64,000 nt of DNA from Aquisalinus flavus (GTDB lineage: Bacteria; Pseudomonadota; Alphaproteobacteria; Caulobacterales; Parvularculaceae). Under the pieces are notes generated by a model, which did no database searches, was not told where the DNA came from, and was given only the letters and a program-made list of their open reading frames with translations. The stretch is from assembly GCF_022559625.1 (NCBI RefSeq), contig NZ_CP042288.1:1689409-1753408 (forward strand), given 5' to 3'. Both the position numbers and the translations under genes were made by a program. Positions 56,149 through 64,000 of this stretch are shown here, piece by piece. The stretch's first letter is position 1. Every line of letters begins with the position of its first letter.

Positions 56149-58440
56149 CTATTTCAGGCGATATACTTTCTTTACATCCTCGGTGAGGACCAGGACGTCC
56201 TCATATGTGCCGCCGATGCTTAGGCCCCCGCCAGAGCGTGTTTCCCATTGGCCGGTCGACGCGTTGTACCGATGGATCGTAAAGCCCGGACGCTGTTTCT
56301 CCGTCCTGTTCAAGGCCCAGCCATCGCCCACATCGGACGCAAACAGACCTTTCACCTCCACCTGGACATTGTTGACCCAGCGGTACACCCTGCCATTTTC
56401 ATTGACAGTCCACGGGTTGTCATAGGTGCCGCCGACACGGACGGCTGCAGCATTGGGAATGATATCCCATTTGCTGGTGGCGTTGTTCCAGCGCGCAACG
56501 GCACCGGATTTGGTTGTCGCCCAGCCATCACCGACATCCTGAGCCTGGATCCCACCGCGAGGCTGCCAGCTGCTGCCGTTCCAGTAATAGACATCGCCGC
56601 TCGCCACGACAGCCCAGGGGTTCGCCGCCGTGCCGCCGATGCGAGTACCCGCACCATATTCAGGCTTGTTCTCCCATTGATTGGAAGAGGTCAGCCTGTA
56701 GACCTTGAAGTTGCCTGCGGCGTCGGGGATCGTGCCCATGGCCCAGCCTGTACCGACGTCGGACATGGTGATGCCGTTTCCGACTTCGCTCCAGTTACGG
56801 GCGGTCAAAGCGAAGGTCGGGACATATGGCCCCGACGCCGTCGACGACGCGGCGGGCGCAGGTGCCGCAGACGTCGTACCCGTAGGTGTCAAAGACGCTG
56901 TCTTGTCGGGCTGATGGACCGCAACACCGTCAACCATGCTGGTCGGGCAATCATAGGCCGTGCGGTATTCCAGGAACCGCGTGTCCGATATCCGGTGGAG
57001 GGATTCCTGCGGCGCATGCCGGTTTGCGCCGGCCCGTTCGAGAAGGTCACGCCACTGAGCTTCACTGGAGATCGCGCAGTAGCGGAAGCCGAAGCCGATT
57101 TCGTACCAGGTCGGATCCTCCACGGACCCGCTATACAAATAATAAACCTGGTCGCCGCCGGCCTTGTAGAAACCGTCCGGCCAGCCGCACAGCTTGGCGC
57201 CGGGCGCATTCACGCTTGAGGGAAGACTGTCGTTGACATCGACTTCGATCATATCGGCTTTCATGATCGACAGCATCTGCGGCTGGGTCATGGCACACCA
57301 TGATCCGTTGTCGAACTGAAGATAGACCGTGTCATTATAGGAGCGTTTTGCCATTTGGGGCAGCGCTGTATCGTCGCCCGTAAACTGGGACATGATGGTG
57401 GTCGCCGTACCGTAAAACGCAAGCGCCTTTGCCGCATTCTTGCCCGCGACCTTGGTGACGGCCTTCTCGGCACTGTCGGTACCGGCAAGGAAACCGGCGG
57501 CCTTGCCCGTCAGCAGATCGCCGAGCGCATTGCCTCCCTTGGCAAGGAAGTAAAGGCCCGCACCGACGCCAGAACTCTCCCAATGATCATTGTACAGAAT
57601 CGAGCGCATTTTCTTTCTGGTAGTCGAGAAATTGACCGTCCGGGCGCCCATATTATCCAGTCGGCACACATCGGTGTAAGTCCTGTGCCTTGTTGCATGG
57701 CCGATGTCAGCGACGGAAAAATAGGTCGATCCGCGCAGGGCGGTTGTGTGACCGTCCGTATCGCGACTGTCGAAATCTGTGACAGCAAGCGATTGCCATG
57801 TCGCCTCGTTCGGAATGGCGCAATAGCTGTCGCCAAATCCTATTCCGTACCAGGCCTTGTTCGACGGCGATGAGCTGTACAGGCGGTATACTGTTCCGTG
57901 TGCCTCGTAATACCCGTCCGGTGAACCGCAAACCTGATTACCGGCATTGGGAACCAGATCATAGCGCTCCATGGGCTCCAGCGAATCGCGCTCGATATGA
58001 TCAAGTTCGGTACCATTTGCGATGATGCACCAGCTGCCGTCGTCATATTGCAGATAGGTCGCATCCGTGTTCGTGAATTTGGCCAGACGTGGCAGTTGCG
58101 CATCGGTGTCCCGCAACAGGCCCGTCAACTCGGAAATGGCTTCGCCCATGACATAGCCCGCGACAGCGCCACCGGCACCGCCCGAGGCAGTCGTTGCTGC
58201 AAGCGCAAGTGTGTCGTTGAGCGCTGCGAAGGCGATATCGCCCGCGACATCCGATTTCACCGAGTTTGCGCGCATGGCTTGCCCATGTCTGGTGGTATTC
58301 CAGTAGTCACGGCGGAACATGTGACGCGTCATGCCGGTATCGGTGACGGTCTCTCCCTGGCTCTGCGCATATGCCGGCGTAACAGCCGGCAGCATGAGGC
58401 ACATCACTGCCAGGCATATACAATGCATCAAGGTCTTCAT
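56149..58440 (-). CDS. Secreted protein with duplicated Cys-rich module and tectonin-like beta-propeller
   Basis: The 763 residues start with a signal peptide (TPAYA-QSQ). Two homologous modules of about 145 residues (about 115-260 and 358-500) each have DNGSWC or DDGSWC, CGxPDGxY, a YxIGFGxxYCAI block and a fourth Cys. Each is preceded by a Gly/Ala-rich hydrophobic segment (about 70-108 and 291-350). A Pro/Ser/Ala linker leads to a C-terminal domain (about 541-763) built from repeats with DVGxGWA and IGGTxxNPW, the pattern of tectonin-type propellers that bind glycans in other organisms. GGAGAGAAAC precedes the ATG. The paralogous genes on either side suggest a shared secreted system. The module itself I do not recognise. 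Confidence 0.72.
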   Translation of the reverse strand: MKTLMHCICLAVMCLMLPAVTPAYAQSQGETVTDTGMTRHMFRRDYWNTTRHGQAMRANSVKSDVAGDIAFAALNDTLALAATTASGGAGGAVAGYVMGEAISELTGLLRDTDAQLPRLAKFTNTDATYLQYDDGSWCIIANGTELDHIERDSLEPMERYDLVPNAGNQVCGSPDGYYEAHGTVYRLYSSSPSNKAWYGIGFGDSYCAIPNEATWQSLAVTDFDSRDTDGHTTALRGSTYFSVADIGHATRHRTYTDVCRLDNMGARTVNFSTTRKKMRSILYNDHWESSGVGAGLYFLAKGGNALGDLLTGKAAGFLAGTDSAEKAVTKVAGKNAAKALAFYGTATTIMSQFTGDDTALPQMAKRSYNDTVYLQFDNGSWCAMTQPQMLSIMKADMIEVDVNDSLPSSVNAPGAKLCGWPDGFYKAGGDQVYYLYSGSVEDPTWYEIGFGFRYCAISSEAQWRDLLERAGANRHAPQESLHRISDTRFLEYRTAYDCPTSMVDGVAVHQPDKTASLTPTGTTSAAPAPAASSTASGPYVPTFALTARNWSEVGNGITMSDVGTGWAMGTIPDAAGNFKVYRLTSSNQWENKPEYGAGTRIGGTAANPWAVVASGDVYYWNGSSWQPRGGIQAQDVGDGWATTKSGAVARWNNATSKWDIIPNAAAVRVGGTYDNPWTVNENGRVYRWVNNVQVEVKGLFASDVGDGWALNRTEKQRPGFTIHRYNASTGQWETRSGGGLSIGGTYEDVLVLTEDVKKVYRLK

Positions 58441-58513
58441 GTTTCTCTCCTCTTTATTTTCTCAAGTCGAAAGTCATTTCGCGGCTAATTGCACTGCCAT
58501 TGGAAAGGCCTGG

Positions 58514-59257
58514 TTATTCAGTGACTGATGGCACCAGCGTCAGCGATCCGACATCGATGTCCTGATAGAGGTCCTGCCCGAGGCTGAAGAGCCACGAGAA
58601 ATCGTTGAACACGCGCCAGTACCGCGTTTCATCGCCGCTGAATCCGAACGGTCCGCAGGCGGAACGCGGGCCGTCGAGATCGAATTCCGGCGCATCCTTT
58701 TCGTCGACCACGATGGCATCGTCCGGCCAGCCATCGATATTTGCCGGGCGGGCGGCGCAATTGGCGGCCTCGACCGGATCCTCGATCGCGTTTTTCACGT
58801 AGAACTCGATATTTGCGTAAGGCGCCTCGGGATCGGCGCTGATGACACGGATCAACGGCTCGGACTCCTCGCCCGTCGGCCAGCCCAGCGCCGACTCTTC
58901 AAGCCGCAGCTCCGCCTGCTGTGCACCGCCGGCGAAGGACAGTTTCGCGGTTGTGCCGTCGCAGCTCGCCGCCCGGTAAAGCAGAACATCGATGGCAAAC
59001 CGGGTTTCCTGGATTTCCCAGCTGCACTCATCCGGCAGCACGGGGTCCGGACCACCGGCAGTGTTCAGCATCGCAATGGCTGCATCCTTGCACAGTCCGG
59101 AAAGCGCAAGACGGTCGCCGCCATTCCGGCACTCTCCGGCGGGAGCGGACCCGGCAGGCGCATCGCCCGCCATTTGTGCCACCGGCTCCCCGGCACTGCA
59201 GGCCTGCAACAGCAGGAACGCCGAGCAGGCACTGCCGAACAGAAATTTCTTGGTCAT
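58514..59257 (-). CDS. Six-cysteine lipoprotein (paralogue B)
   Basis: The 247 residues open with a clear lipobox (LLLQAC). Six cysteines align with paralogue A: GECRNGGDRLALSGLC, ECSW, FAIDVLLYRAASCDG, NCAARP and ACGPF; the GGAQQAEL turn matches too. The similarity is over the full length but modest in identity, so the two are old paralogues. ATG 59257 is preferred (AAAGGATGACTCCT upstream); starts at 59266 and 59275 are in frame. It lies 5 bases after the stop of the gene at 59263 and is read with it. Confidence 0.72.
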   Translation of the reverse strand: MTKKFLFGSACSAFLLLQACSAGEPVAQMAGDAPAGSAPAGECRNGGDRLALSGLCKDAAIAMLNTAGGPDPVLPDECSWEIQETRFAIDVLLYRAASCDGTTAKLSFAGGAQQAELRLEESALGWPTGEESEPLIRVISADPEAPYANIEFYVKNAIEDPVEAANCAARPANIDGWPDDAIVVDEKDAPEFDLDGPRSACGPFGFSGDETRYWRVFNDFSWLFSLGQDLYQDIDVGSLTLVPSVTE

Positions 59258-59262
59258 AGGAG

Positions 59263-59946
59263 TCATCCTTTCCAAATGAGTTCAAAGAGTTGCTCGTCGC
59301 TCATCTCTTTCAGATCAGCGAGCGGGATGCCGGTTTGCGTCGTCAGAAGTGTCATGGCTTCAAGCCGAAGCTCAGGCAGCGAGAGCCGGCTGATGCTCTC
59401 GGCATCGAACAGCGCCGAGGACTGAATCAGCACGAGCATGCCGCCTGCGGCGCTCAGTTCCTTTTCGCTGAGAGATTGAAACGTCGTGATGGGTTCGGCC
59501 AGCCGGTTGGCGAGTTCGACGCTCAGCGCCTCCCTCCAGCCCTCAGGCGATGCCGTGTTGAGTTCCTGCTGGGTCCGGAAGCCGCCGAAGAGGAGGATAC
59601 CGCGGATCGCCGCCGAATCGGTTTTCGGTACACAGACCGACTTCAGCAGCCGCCGCGGATCGTTCTCGCGAATGACGCATTTATTGCCGGGCCCGGTTAT
59701 CGAGGCCTGCCCGGCCAGTCTCGCCGTCCCCCAGTCTTCCAGACCGTTGCACAGCGCCGTCTTGTTGGCTTGTGCAAAATCGACAGATGCCAGCCGGGTA
59801 TTCTCGCCGCACAGGAAATCGCCGGAATTCACCACAAATTCTGCCGGTTCCCCGACCTCCGCGCGCGGCGAAGGGGTCGCCGACAGTGTCAGCGCACCAA
59901 ACATGACGATCGACAGAAATCTGAAAAATGCTGCAGTCTTGACCAC
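59263..59946 (-). CDS. Secreted protein of unknown function (227 residues)
   Basis: A signal peptide (about 1-28) is followed by a Cys-containing N-terminal half (five cysteines between 46 and 105). The C-terminal segment (about 149-222, AEPITTFQSLSEKEL to MSDEQLFEL) aligns with residues 89-160 of the protein at 54752-55933. No known family is recognised. It is 111 bases downstream of the response-regulator remnant and may be read from the same promoter, with paralogue B following. Confidence 0.6.
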   Translation of the reverse strand: MVKTAAFFRFLSIVMFGALTLSATPSPRAEVGEPAEFVVNSGDFLCGENTRLASVDFAQANKTALCNGLEDWGTARLAGQASITGPGNKCVIRENDPRRLLKSVCVPKTDSAAIRGILLFGGFRTQQELNTASPEGWREALSVELANRLAEPITTFQSLSEKELSAAGGMLVLIQSSALFDAESISRLSLPELRLEAMTLLTTQTGIPLADLKEMSDEQLFELIWKG

Positions 59947-60057
59947 CGGGAACGCTCATGGATGGGCTTGTCTCCCGGGTGACGCTAAATGGAGCCGAGA
60001 GGTCGGTGAACTGGACAAACGTACAGGGACGGAACCGGCCGCACCCGCATTGGCGGG

Positions 60058-60699
60058 TCAGACCAGGTGTTCCTTCAATGCCAGCGCGACAGCTTCGGCG
60101 CGGTTGGAGACGTCCAGCTTCTGAAGGATTGCGCTGACATGGTAGCGGGCGGTCGGCAGCGAAATGTTGAGGTGCTCGGCGATCTCGCTGTTGGTCAGGC
60201 CCTTGGTCAGCAGCCACAGCACCTATTGCTGCTGGGGTCCGATGGCATAGGCGGATTTTTCCGGAGCCTGCGATGCGGCACCCTCGTCACCGGCGGTGAC
60301 TTCGGCTCCCCGGAAAAACACCGTTTCGCCCGAGTGTACCCGAATGGTGGCATCGATGAGTTCGGCGGCGGTCAGCTCCTTGACGAGAAAGCCCGACGCG
60401 CCAGCGTCTTTCATGGCTTCGATAATGTGGTCCTGCGGAAAGGTGCTGAGTCCGATGACCCGGATGCCGGGAAACTTCTCCTTGATCCGGTTAGTCGTTT
60501 CGATCCCGTCCATACCCTTCATCCGCACGTCCATGATCACGATGTCGGGTTGGGTGGTCTGGCACACTGCCAGCGCCTCCTCGCCGTTTGCAGCCTCACC
60601 GACGATACTGATCCGGCCGCTCGCGGAGAGGACATCGGCGACGCCGCGCCGGACCACAGGATGATCGTCCGTCAGGACGACCCTGATCGGAACGCTCAT
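60058..60699 (-). pseudogene. NarL/LuxR-type response regulator interrupted by an in-frame amber codon
   Basis: The frame starts at ATG 60699 with a full receiver domain: LTDDHP acidic pair, phospho-acceptor Asp57 in DIVIMDVRM, and LVKE with the conserved Lys. After residue 158 (ending GPQQQ) there is TAG at 60223-60225. The same frame then continues without break as VLWLLTKGLTNSEIAEHL, then SLPTARYHVSAILQKLDVSN and ALALKEHLV, stopping at TGA 60058. This second part is the complete LuxR helix-turn-helix, and the stop stands where family members have Glu (REREVL). So a single base change (GAG to TAG) removes the whole DNA-binding domain. It could be a true nonsense mutation, a sequencing error, or read-through. 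It overlaps the kinase gene by ATGA. Confidence 0.82.
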
Positions 60700-63137
60700 A
60701 CAATATCCCGTTCGTACCAGATCAATGTCAGCGACGTACCCTGTCCGGGTGCGGAGAAGATCTCGAGGTTTCCTCCGATTTTCTGAACGCGCTCACGCAT
60801 GATTTCCAACCCCAAACACCCCTCTGGAACTTTGTCCAGTTCGAATCCCTGACCATCGTCGAAGATTGAAAGAATACTCTGGGACGGAAGCGCATCAAGA
60901 AAAATCGTCACCGACTCCGCTTCCGAATGCTTCACTATATTATTGAGACTTTCCTGAGCGATGCGGTAAAACACCTTATGGACGGCATCGGGTAGTCTCG
61001 TATCGCCTTCAACCTGAAGCTGAATGCGAAACCGCTCCGCGGCGGCGACCGAGGATACGAGGGCTTTCAACGAAAACCCCAATGTCTCGGCGCAATTGCC
61101 GCCCGGTCGCATGTCAGCCATCAGCATACGCATTTCGGAAAGGGCTGCGCGGTTCAGGCCGCGAATCTCGGACAGGGCGGTCGTGATCGTCCTGTCTCCA
61201 TCCGTGACCAGGCCGGACACGCGGTCAGCAATCATGGTTGCGGAAAACAGCTTCTGGCTGACGGCGTCGTGGAGCTCGCCCGACAGGTGGTTGCGCTCCT
61301 CCAGTCTCGCGTTTCTGTCGGCCAGGCTGACCGCAGCCTGTGTACGGGCCGCGACCTGGTCCTCCAGCGATTGCACCAGAGCGATCTGTGCGTTCGCCAT
61401 CTCGCTGAACGCCCTGGTTAGAAACCCGATTTCGTCCTTGTAGAAGATCCTCATCGCGCCCGGATAAGTTCCCCGGCGGAAGCTCTGAACGCCTTCCAGC
61501 AGGCGGTTCAGCGGACGCACGAGGGTTCGCTGAAAGATCAGCGGCATCAGCGCGGATACGGCAAGCGTCATGAGCAGCGTGAAGGCGGCAACCGGGGTAT
61601 ATATCTGGTTGAGGTAGATCAGGAATGCAAGGCGGTAGTCCTCCACAAGACCGGTCATCGGCCGGGCGTCAAGCGGAAGGTCCGACCCGAAGGTCACCCG
61701 GTCAATCTCCCCGTTCAGCCAGCCGGGCGTGATGCCGGCAAGCGCCGGTGAGGACAGCGGTGATATCACATTCGCTCGGACCGTATCGGGCACCGTCCTG
61801 TACGCGATTTCGATGACACCGTTCGGGTAAAGTGCAACTTGATACGTGTAAAGCGCATCCGGGGCAGCCCTTTGCGAGGCGTTGTACCATGTCAGGAGGA
61901 TGCGATCCGTCGCTTGCCTGAAATAAAGGCCGCTTTCCGGTTCCCCCGCCACGCTGTCGGCCACGTCGGCGCGAAACGCAGTGTCGAGTACGAGCGGGAA
62001 AATCGCGCCCGTGCCCCCGAAGCGGTCGGTGACATGGCGCAGAGACGACGGTCCGTCAAAACTGACTATGCCGTTCGGATCGACGAACAGACGGTTGCGT
62101 TCCACGCCGTAGAACGGAAACACCGGGTCCAGATCCACAGCGAAGGCGCCCGGTTGCCTGTCCCCGAGATCGTTGTCGAACCGGAAGGCGGTGTTGCTGA
62201 CAAAGTAACTGTCATCGCTGCGAAGCTGGAACCGGATCGCCGTTCCGGACTCGGGAATCCCGTCATTGTCGAACGCTTCGGCATAGACGGTGCCGATGAT
62301 CCACGAGATGCCGCACAATATCGACAGGAGGGTCGTCAGCGTGACGCCGGTAATCTTGGTAAGGAAGGATGACCGTTCCGGTATATAGTTCAGGTAGACA
62401 AGCGAAAATCCGCACAGCACGAGCAGCATGAGCCAGCACAGGCCGATTTCAGTCGCCACGCCGCCGAGGATCCAGTAGGACCGCAATGTCAGCAGCACGA
62501 TCGCGGCGACGGGGATCAGCGATACGATCAGAAACGCCCGGACCGATGATGCCCTTGTCGGCAATCCCTCGCCTGTGACGAGGCGCCAGAGGGAGACCCC
62601 CGGCGTGACTCCGGCGGCGGCGTCCCTCCGGACCGCACGAAGATATTGCCGGACCATCACCACGAGCAACCAAAGCGCCGTCATCAATTGCACGAGGTCG
62701 AGGACACCCGGGCGATACTCGACAAAACCTTGAGACTGGCTTTGCACTCTCCAGACCGCCGCCCAGACTTCGACCATCAGATACAGCAACGACAGGCCCG
62801 CGACCACGATTGATTCGACCGATCGCAGCCTGACCAACGGGACAGGATAATTATACACAAAGACGGTGATCGCCAGCAGGGCGACGGTACCAAACGGGGC
62901 CTCCCAGGGAAGGCACCAGGTCGCAAGGTCGGGATGCAGTGTTTCCGCCAGGAAGTTCAGCCCGATAAAGCATGTCAGGCTGAAGGCCGCCGCGGTGACC
63001 GCGACGTTCGACACCATCATCCTGCCCCTTCGGCTTTCCGTGACCAGCCGGAAAAACAGGTAGCCGGTACAGATCGTTCCGAGCAGCAGCTGGACGAGGA
63101 AACTGATCGAGAACGGCGTCCAGAGAAATACCGACAT
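60696..63137 (-). CDS. Membrane histidine kinase with nidogen-like extracytoplasmic domain
   Basis: The 813-residue kinase has about seven hydrophobic segments within 1-285. A large extracytoplasmic part (about 286-500) follows, whose core (VFPFYGVERNRLFVDPNGIVSF, kept in pieces with LLTWYNA, YTYQVALYPNGVIEIAY) is like the NIDO/nidogen-type domain. After another membrane helix come a HAMP domain (541-595), a HisKA_3 dimerisation region with His623 in ELHDAVSQKL, and an HATPase with QESLNNIVKHS and DDGQGFELD. It pairs with the overlapping NarL-type regulator at 60058-60699, which is broken. The sensor architecture is uncommon for a NarL-type kinase. Confidence 0.8.
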   Translation of the reverse strand: MSVFLWTPFSISFLVQLLLGTICTGYLFFRLVTESRRGRMMVSNVAVTAAAFSLTCFIGLNFLAETLHPDLATWCLPWEAPFGTVALLAITVFVYNYPVPLVRLRSVESIVVAGLSLLYLMVEVWAAVWRVQSQSQGFVEYRPGVLDLVQLMTALWLLVVMVRQYLRAVRRDAAAGVTPGVSLWRLVTGEGLPTRASSVRAFLIVSLIPVAAIVLLTLRSYWILGGVATEIGLCWLMLLVLCGFSLVYLNYIPERSSFLTKITGVTLTTLLSILCGISWIIGTVYAEAFDNDGIPESGTAIRFQLRSDDSYFVSNTAFRFDNDLGDRQPGAFAVDLDPVFPFYGVERNRLFVDPNGIVSFDGPSSLRHVTDRFGGTGAIFPLVLDTAFRADVADSVAGEPESGLYFRQATDRILLTWYNASQRAAPDALYTYQVALYPNGVIEIAYRTVPDTVRANVISPLSSPALAGITPGWLNGEIDRVTFGSDLPLDARPMTGLVEDYRLAFLIYLNQIYTPVAAFTLLMTLAVSALMPLIFQRTLVRPLNRLLEGVQSFRRGTYPGAMRIFYKDEIGFLTRAFSEMANAQIALVQSLEDQVAARTQAAVSLADRNARLEERNHLSGELHDAVSQKLFSATMIADRVSGLVTDGDRTITTALSEIRGLNRAALSEMRMLMADMRPGGNCAETLGFSLKALVSSVAAAERFRIQLQVEGDTRLPDAVHKVFYRIAQESLNNIVKHSEAESVTIFLDALPSQSILSIFDDGQGFELDKVPEGCLGLEIMRERVQKIGGNLEIFSAPGQGTSLTLIWYERDIV

Positions 63138-63791
63138 CCTGCATTTGCTAATACAAGTGCCCGGTTTCGCATAGTACCTGAATCAAGCTTAACCCTGACT
63201 GAAAAAGCTTCCAGCTCAAGCGTAAGATCCGGGGTCATTTGAAGTCCAGGTAGTACCGAGGATAAACGAACCCGAATATATTAAGCTACCCTTGAGTTGT
63301 TTTCGCGTTGTCATACCAAGGAAAATTGCGAGGAAACACGAGCTTCTCATCCAAAGGATTTCTTGGAGAGCGCTGCTGTACCAGAATATTGAAGCAGACA
63401 CGCCGTAGGATTCGAACTTGGATGTGCCATGAATTTCAAACCTTTAGAGAACCTGCTCCGAGGGCAAAGCAACCCAACAGAAAACTCAATCCCCGCGCAT
63501 CTGGGTGAAATTATGCTGGGCCATGGAAAGGATCCAGCTCCATGCATCACGATACCAGGCAGTCAATTCTACCCGAAGCAACGGGCGGGTCGTTGTGTCG
63601 ATTGTAGATAGTCCGCATTACAGGGCGGCCTTCAACCCGTTTGAGGCAGCCAGCTTGGCCGGCTATCGAAAACCGGAAATTTTTTCATTTTCACCCTCCG
63701 CTCACCCGGGCTATTCCCACGAAAACACAAATGATGACGATAGTGCGCTGAAAAAGCACCACCGCTTCAATACGTGGGTTTTCGCCAGACG
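63138..63791. other. 654-base stretch without a convincing gene
   Basis: This region is AT-richer than its neighbours. It contains short open frames: 63429-63611, and a GTG frame at 63505-63795 whose stop overlaps the AlkB-like start as ATGA. I recognise no protein in them and coding signs are weak. It should hold the promoters of the kinase operon (leftward) and, if the GTG frame is not real, of the AlkB-like gene. A decayed gene is possible. Confidence 0.4.
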
Positions 63792-64000
63792 ATGACTGAT
63801 CAAAAGAAATTTAGTTTCGTATCTGGCAGTCCAATCGACGGGTTTCGGTATGTTCCGGATTTTCTCGATAGGGATACCGAAGCCACCCTTGTAGAATTTA
63901 TCGATCGGCAATCCTGGCGTGATGATCTGGCAAGACGCGTGCAGCACTATGGATATGTCTACGACTACCGGGCGCGCCAGATCCGCCCCGACATGTATCT
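63792..64000 (+). CDS. AlkB-like 2OG-Fe(II) oxygenase, N-terminal part (cut by the right edge)
   Basis: From ATG 63792 the frame stays open to the window edge (69 codons). The sequence (GFRYVPDFLDRDTEATLVEF, then DLARRVQHYGYVYDYRARQI) fits the start of bacterial and eukaryotic AlkB-homologue proteins of the ALKBH8-like type, which demethylate or hydroxylate nucleic acid bases. The iron ligands would lie beyond the edge. There is no clear ribosome site. The call rests on the N-terminal third only. Confidence 0.6.
   Translation, partial: MTDQKKFSFVSGSPIDGFRYVPDFLDRDTEATLVEFIDRQSWRDDLARRVQHYGYVYDYRARQIRPDMY

Noticed and set aside
60223..60225. The in-frame TAG as a pyrrolysine codon
   Set aside because: Response regulators have no such residue and no pyl genes are in view; a nonsense change or read-through is simpler.
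63409..63417. GATTCGAAC, resembling a tRNA T-loop on the minus strand and hence a possible attachment-site remnant
   Set aside because: The flanking bases do not pair as a T-stem and no acceptor or anticodon arm follows.
1..64000. CRISPR arrays, insertion sequences, prophage genes or integrases
   Set aside because: I saw no regularly spaced repeats, transposase, integrase or phage structural motifs on either strand.

Overview
The window reads as a GC-rich alphaproteobacterial chromosome segment, probably from a marine or aquatic relative of the Caulobacterales/Parvularculales. The basis is family content rather than a marker gene: several large TonB-dependent receptors, a SapC/cupin/tryptophan-halogenase locus, a PodJ-like polar protein, BigR-type sulfide genes and the ligase-associated PdeM/helicase pair. 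Gene packing is dense. I saw no prophage, insertion sequence, CRISPR array or rRNA. The only RNA gene found is a tRNA-Leu(UAA).

Layout. 0-10.7 kb: the 5' part of a TonB receptor that runs off the left edge, an NfeD-slipin membrane-protease pair, a second TonB receptor, a divergent FAD-domain protein with a TusA-like protein, and a secreted SEL1/beta-helix pair. 10.8-23.8 kb: a polysaccharide-utilisation-like locus (halogenase, JmjC-type cupin, SapC, second halogenase, TIGR01782-type TonB receptor, GH3 glycosidase) next to a divergent LytTR response regulator and LytS-type kinase. 23.9-30.3 kb: a sulfide/persulfide locus (peroxiredoxin, ArsR/BigR-type repressor, persulfide dioxygenase-like MBL protein, DUF442, SQR, SulP) opposite two YeeE/YedE half-transporters. 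30.3-44.1 kb: mostly housekeeping genes. 44.4-53.5 kb: a transglutaminase-DUF2126 / CP-ATP-grasp-alpha-E / transglutaminase amidoligase cluster followed by a Tat-exported six-hairpin glycosidase-like protein.

53.7-63.1 kb is the least familiar part. It holds two paralogous six-cysteine lipoproteins, two secreted proteins that share a ~70-residue segment, a 763-residue secreted protein with a duplicated Cys-rich module and a tectonin-like propeller, and a histidine kinase with a nidogen-like extracytoplasmic domain. The kinase's NarL-type partner carries an in-frame amber codon at the start of its DNA-binding domain. I consider this the best candidate for an undescribed system. The window ends in the start of an AlkB-like gene.

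All calls come from reading the sequence and translations by eye. No database search, folding or structure prediction was run, so family names rest on recognised motifs, and start codons were chosen by Shine-Dalgarno and signal-peptide logic.
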